Shown: piece after piece, positions 6,968 through 8,847 of the stretch | Layout: each line of letters opens with the position of its first letter | How positions within the stretch are numbered: position 1 is the stretch's first letter | Origin: JAOTYV01 sp041557595 | GTDB lineage: Bacteria; Pseudomonadota; Alphaproteobacteria; UBA8366 | Length of the DNA stretch: 8,847 nucleotides | Direction of reading: 5' to 3' | NCBI GenBank assembly: GCA_041557595.1 | Contig: JBFFGE010000185.1 | Span: 1-8,847, forward strand | Translations under genes and position numbers: made by a program | Notes under the pieces: model-generated | Told to the model about the DNA's origin: nothing | The model's input: only the letters and a program-made list of their open reading frames with translations | The model's database searches: none

Positions 6968-7190
6968 TCTCTTGGCGGTGTGCGTCCGCCCCTAACCGGG
7001 ATACCGCTGACCGCCTGGTTGTTGGCGCGAAAAGCGCTGATTTCCACTAAATTTTATCGTTAACGATTGCCAAACGAAGTTGGCGTAAGGTGCCAATGTG
7101 CCGGGGCGATCGCACGAATTCGTTGCCCTGGTGTGGGGTTGGCAGGCTTCGGCCTGCTTTGAAAACGGGCAAACTTATGAAAACGCAATC
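6968..7190 (+). promoter_or_regulatory. Structured 223-bp region upstream of the response regulator
   Basis: No convincing gene. Visible elements include GGCGG-(7 nt)-CCGCC at 6974-6990, just after the PrpF stop, a possible 3' end hairpin without a U-tract; GGCGGT at 6974-6979 can alternatively pair with ACCGCC at 7010-7015. A perfect 12-bp palindrome ATCGTTAACGAT is at 7056-7067. Alternating GCCAA/TTGGC/GCCAA boxes are at 7069-7073, 7080-7084 and 7092-7096. A C(TTCG)G hairpin is at 7142-7157. A GTG-initiated frame opens at 7098 in frame with the regulator, but its 31 extra residues resemble no receiver extension and cover the hairpin. The regulator's promoter presumably lies here. Confidence 0.45.
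7142..7157 (+). other. UUCG-tetraloop hairpin in the regulator leader
   Basis: GCAGGC-TTCG-GCCTGC forms a perfect 6-bp stem closed by a C(UUCG)G tetraloop, an exceptionally stable RNA loop. It is followed by TTTGAAAA, so only three T residues follow; this is weak for an intrinsic terminator. It ends 33 nt before the regulator's ATG. It could be an mRNA-stabilising leader hairpin, an attenuator, or the remnant of a terminator for upstream transcription. Confidence 0.55.
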
Positions 7191-7556
7191 ATGACGGCGC
7201 AATCAATTTTGATCGTCGACGACGACGTTCAATTCGGGCGATTGGTAAAACGGATCGTCTCCCGAATGGGCCATACCGCCGAGCAAATCTCGCGACCGCG
7301 CGACATCATCGACCGCTACGATACCATCGCGCCGGATACGATCTTCGTCGACATCTTCATGCTGGATTTCGACGGCATCGACGTTGCGAATTGGCTCTCG
7401 AAGCGCAAATTCAACGGCAAGATCGTGTTCATGACCGGCCGAGACTCCTCCTATCTGGAGCGTGCGCGCAAGGTCATGGAAGACGGCGGCGATGCCAATG
7501 TCGCCACGCTTGAAAAGCCGTTCCGGGTTAACGAGGTCCGCGACCTTCTGACCTAG
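7191..7556 (+). CDS. Single-domain response regulator (CheY-like receiver)
   Basis: Predicted 121-residue protein consisting only of a receiver domain with no output domain. Phosphorylation residues are all present: acidic pocket Asp11/Asp12 in ILIVDDD, phospho-acceptor Asp54 in FVDIFMLDFDG, Thr82 in VFMTGRD, and Lys109 in the LEKPF motif. It probably relays phosphate from a histidine kinase encoded elsewhere, acting by protein contact rather than DNA binding; no kinase lies in the window. The ATG at 7191 is preferred because the receiver begins directly with its beta-1 strand, although no good Shine-Dalgarno precedes it. The alternative GTG at 7098 (AAGG about 7 nt upstream) would give 152 residues. 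The gene is convergent with the unknown gene at 7681, with repeat copy B starting 4 bp after its stop. Confidence 0.85.
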   Translation: MTAQSILIVDDDVQFGRLVKRIVSRMGHTAEQISRPRDIIDRYDTIAPDTIFVDIFMLDFDGIDVANWLSKRKFNGKIVFMTGRDSSYLERARKVMEDGGDANVATLEKPFRVNEVRDLLT

Positions 7557-7560
7557 AGCT

Positions 7561-7655
7561 GCGTGCGCCAATTTGGGCGCACGCAATCTGCTCTATCTAT
7601 TTGTAATAAATCAACTTTTCTGCCTTTAATTGATACCAATTAAAGGCAGGTTGAG
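7561..7655. repeat. Two-hairpin intergenic repeat, copy B
   Basis: Same-orientation copy of the element at 1-90. Hairpin 1 (7561-7584) has perfect 9-bp arms GCGTGCGCC and GGCGCACGC around AATTTG. Hairpin 2 has 13-bp arms at 7620-7632 and 7637-7649 around ATAC, extended by TCAAC (7611-7615) with GTTGA (7650-7654) and the same TTTT one-sided bulge. By hand alignment, hairpin 1 differs from copy A at 1 of 20 bases and the 39-base hairpin-2 block at 1 base. The TGCTCTATC between them is identical, then 12 bases differ completely, and there is one 4-base indel. It lies between convergent genes and could act as a shared transcript-end structure for both, although no U-tract is present. Confidence 0.9.
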
Positions 7656-7680
7656 CTGGAGGGACGGTCCGGCCGGCGCG

Positions 7681-8700
7681 TCACGCGCCAAGCGTGTGCA
7701 GCGGTTTCGTGACGGTGTCGGTCCCGCCCGCCCAAAGCGGCAGGTAGGTCATCTTGATACCCGCGCCACCGGTGACAATCGGGTGGATATCCCCGGGCGT
7801 GCGCCCGAGCGGCCGGCCGTCCGGCACGCCATCGCCATCGAATGCATACGGGCGCCGGGTCTCGAACAAATACTCCTGCACCCGCGCCAAATCCCAACCG
7901 CCGCGCGACAGGATGTCGGCCATTTCCGGCGGCAGGAGAAAAACCTGTTCGCCGCGCTCCGGCTTTTCGGTCGCGCTGGAAACATCGATCGCCGCGTTCA
8001 TCGCCGCCGCGATGGGCTGCAGCACCAGTTCGGGCGTATCCCCCGGGCTGGCGGGAAGAACTTCCGCCGTACCGGAAACGCCCAGTACCGTGACGCAGCT
8101 TTCGTCCGGGCGGAAACCGCGGCGCGCGGGGAGCGACGGAAACCCGTCATGGGGCCGCTCCGCGAAACAGAAAGTATACTTTCCCGGCTGGCCCATCGTC
8201 GCCATGTCGGCAATCCCGGCCCGCGCGCCGCCGACGTTTCGCATGATCAGGCTGACCGCCCGACCGATGCAGGCATTGGCGCGATTGCCGGGCCCCAGGA
8301 TATTGCCGCCGGCATTGAGCCCCAATTCGTCCACGATCGGGCCATGCACGCAGACCGCCACGGCCGGGGATCCGGTCGTGCTCAACACGCCGAGCAGATT
8401 GAATCGGTCCTCGATGGCCGCTTCGGCCGCCGTCAGAACGACCGGCAACTCGCTCGGGCGGCATCCCGCGAGGATGCAATTAAAGGCCACGGCCTCCAAG
8501 GTGAGCTCGCCCATCAAGGGCATGACATGTCCGAAGGATTGGCCGATCGCGCCGCGTCCCGAAATCATCGCGTCGAAGCGGCCCAATGTCGGCGGTACCA
8601 GCGGCAAACCGTCGCCGAGGTCCAGCGCTTCGAGCGCCGCCTGCGCCTCCTCCCAGGGTAGGGAGTCGGAAAACAGCGGCATGTCGTCCCGGTCGGTCAT
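7681..8700 (-). CDS. Conserved protein of unknown function (resembles UGSC-associated domain family)
   Basis: Predicted 339-residue protein with no signal peptide or transmembrane segment. Conserved-looking blocks are GDGLPLVPPT (29-38), FNCILAGCRPSELPVVLTAAEAA (73-95), TTGSPAVAVCVHGP (108-121), GLNAGGNILGPGNRANACIGRA (127-148), GQPGKYTFCFAE (170-181) and VTGGAGIKMTYLPLW (309-323). From memory these match a widespread uncharacterised family with NAVMAGCRPEYFPVV and GQPGKYTFC motifs, often next to or fused with UGSC-type (seleno)proteins; no UGSC module is visible here. Six cysteines (75, 80, 117, 144, 178, 202) include one in the GCRP motif. The ATG at 8700 is chosen by the conserved N-terminus; GAGG touches the ATG directly and AGGCGGG is about 5 nt upstream, a mediocre site. 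The only upstream alternative is a TTG at 8772, inside the IS481 element. That insertion begins 15 bp upstream, so native expression may be lost or altered. I assign no function. Confidence 0.8.
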   Translation of the reverse strand: MTDRDDMPLFSDSLPWEEAQAALEALDLGDGLPLVPPTLGRFDAMISGRGAIGQSFGHVMPLMGELTLEAVAFNCILAGCRPSELPVVLTAAEAAIEDRFNLLGVLSTTGSPAVAVCVHGPIVDELGLNAGGNILGPGNRANACIGRAVSLIMRNVGGARAGIADMATMGQPGKYTFCFAERPHDGFPSLPARRGFRPDESCVTVLGVSGTAEVLPASPGDTPELVLQPIAAAMNAAIDVSSATEKPERGEQVFLLPPEMADILSRGGWDLARVQEYLFETRRPYAFDGDGVPDGRPLGRTPGDIHPIVTGGAGIKMTYLPLWAGGTDTVTKPLHTLGA

Positions 8701-8709
8701 CCTCGCCCG

Positions 8710-8715
8710 CCTAGA
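8710..8715. repeat. Candidate IS481 target-site duplication (left copy)
   Basis: CCTAGA fits the NCTAGN consensus target that IS481 duplicates as 6 bp on insertion, and it directly precedes the TGTG terminus. The right copy would be outside the window. Confidence 0.6.
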
Positions 8716-8847
8716 TGTGGTCTTTCGATAGGTTGTCCATTCGGCCCTGACCGGGGAGACTGGAGTTACCAAGCTTCAGCACTCTTTGGGAGAGCCGAAT
8801 GAACATTCACAAGAATGCCCGTTTGACGCCGCTCGGTCGAGAACGAA
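8716..8847 (+). mobile_element. IS481-family insertion sequence, left end (truncated by window edge)
   Basis: The element begins TGTGGTCTTTCGATAGGTTG and resembles the remembered terminus of Bordetella IS481 (TGTG...ATAGGTTGT). It is immediately preceded by an NCTAGN-type hexamer. A transposase reading frame starts 83 bp inside. The right terminus is not in the window, so total length and integrity are unknown. Confidence 0.8.
8799..8847 (+). CDS. IS481-family transposase, N-terminal fragment (cut by window)
   Basis: Only the first 16 codons are present (MNIHKNARLTPLGRER). They match the highly recognisable start of IS481-family DDE transposases (M-N-x-H-K-x-A-R-L-T-P...), which continues into an HTH domain and an rve-type integrase core. 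The ATG at 8799 follows GGGAG (8788-8792) at 6-nt spacing. Whether the full gene is intact cannot be judged. It is divergent from the unknown gene at 7681-8700. Confidence 0.8.
   Translation, partial: MNIHKNARLTPLGRER

Noticed and set aside
7048..7064. CtrA-type box (TTAA-N7-TTAAC) near the palindrome upstream of the regulator
   Set aside because: Only one TTAAC half is present; the expected upstream TTAA at 7-bp spacing is absent.
7098..7190. GTG-initiated 31-residue N-terminal extension of the response regulator
   Set aside because: The extension has no receiver-like sequence, spans a stable UUCG hairpin, and the ATG at 7191 starts exactly at the receiver's first strand. It remains possible because the ATG lacks a clear Shine-Dalgarno.
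7630..8661. 343-codon open frame on the plus strand opposite the unknown gene
   Set aside because: Arg-rich shadow composition with no motifs, and its start lies in repeat copy B. The minus frame carries conserved motif blocks.

Overview
The window is GC-rich bacterial DNA. It carries seven complete protein-coding genes and the left end of an insertion sequence. By eye, the coding regions have strong GC bias at third positions. The 17-kDa-antigen-like lipoprotein, the stand-alone CheY-like receiver and the catabolic-type enzymes fit an alphaproteobacterium (Rhodospirillales-like). That placement is an inference; no rRNA or other phylogenetic marker is present.

Layout, left to right. (1) A two-hairpin intergenic repeat (copy A, about 1-90) abuts the 3' end of a minus-strand glycine-zipper lipoprotein gene (90-575). 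(2) An amidase-signature enzyme (718-2154, minus) and a large alpha/beta hydrolase-domain protein (2236-4266, plus) are divergent across an 81-bp gap. (3) An M28-type metallopeptidase (4316-5602, minus) and a PrpF-family isomerase (5705-6967, plus) form a second divergent pair across a 102-bp gap. (4) A 223-bp leader region precedes a single-domain response regulator (7191-7556, plus). (5) Copy B of the repeat (7561-7655) lies between the regulator and a convergent conserved gene of unknown function (7681-8700, minus). (6) An IS481-family element begins at 8716, only 15 bp upstream of that gene's start codon. It is preceded by a CCTAGA target hexamer and runs off the right edge.

The four central enzymes (amidase, alpha/beta hydrolase, metallopeptidase, PrpF-type isomerase) have the character of an accessory catabolic locus acting on amide, ester, peptide and tricarboxylate-like compounds. 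No shared pathway can be proven from sequence alone, and they are arranged as two back-to-back pairs rather than one operon. No transport genes and no DNA-binding regulator are in the window. The most noteworthy observations are the duplicated two-hairpin repeat bracketing about 7.5 kb, the IS481 insertion immediately 5' of the unknown gene, and the apparent loss of the canonical last metal-binding histidine in the M28 enzyme.
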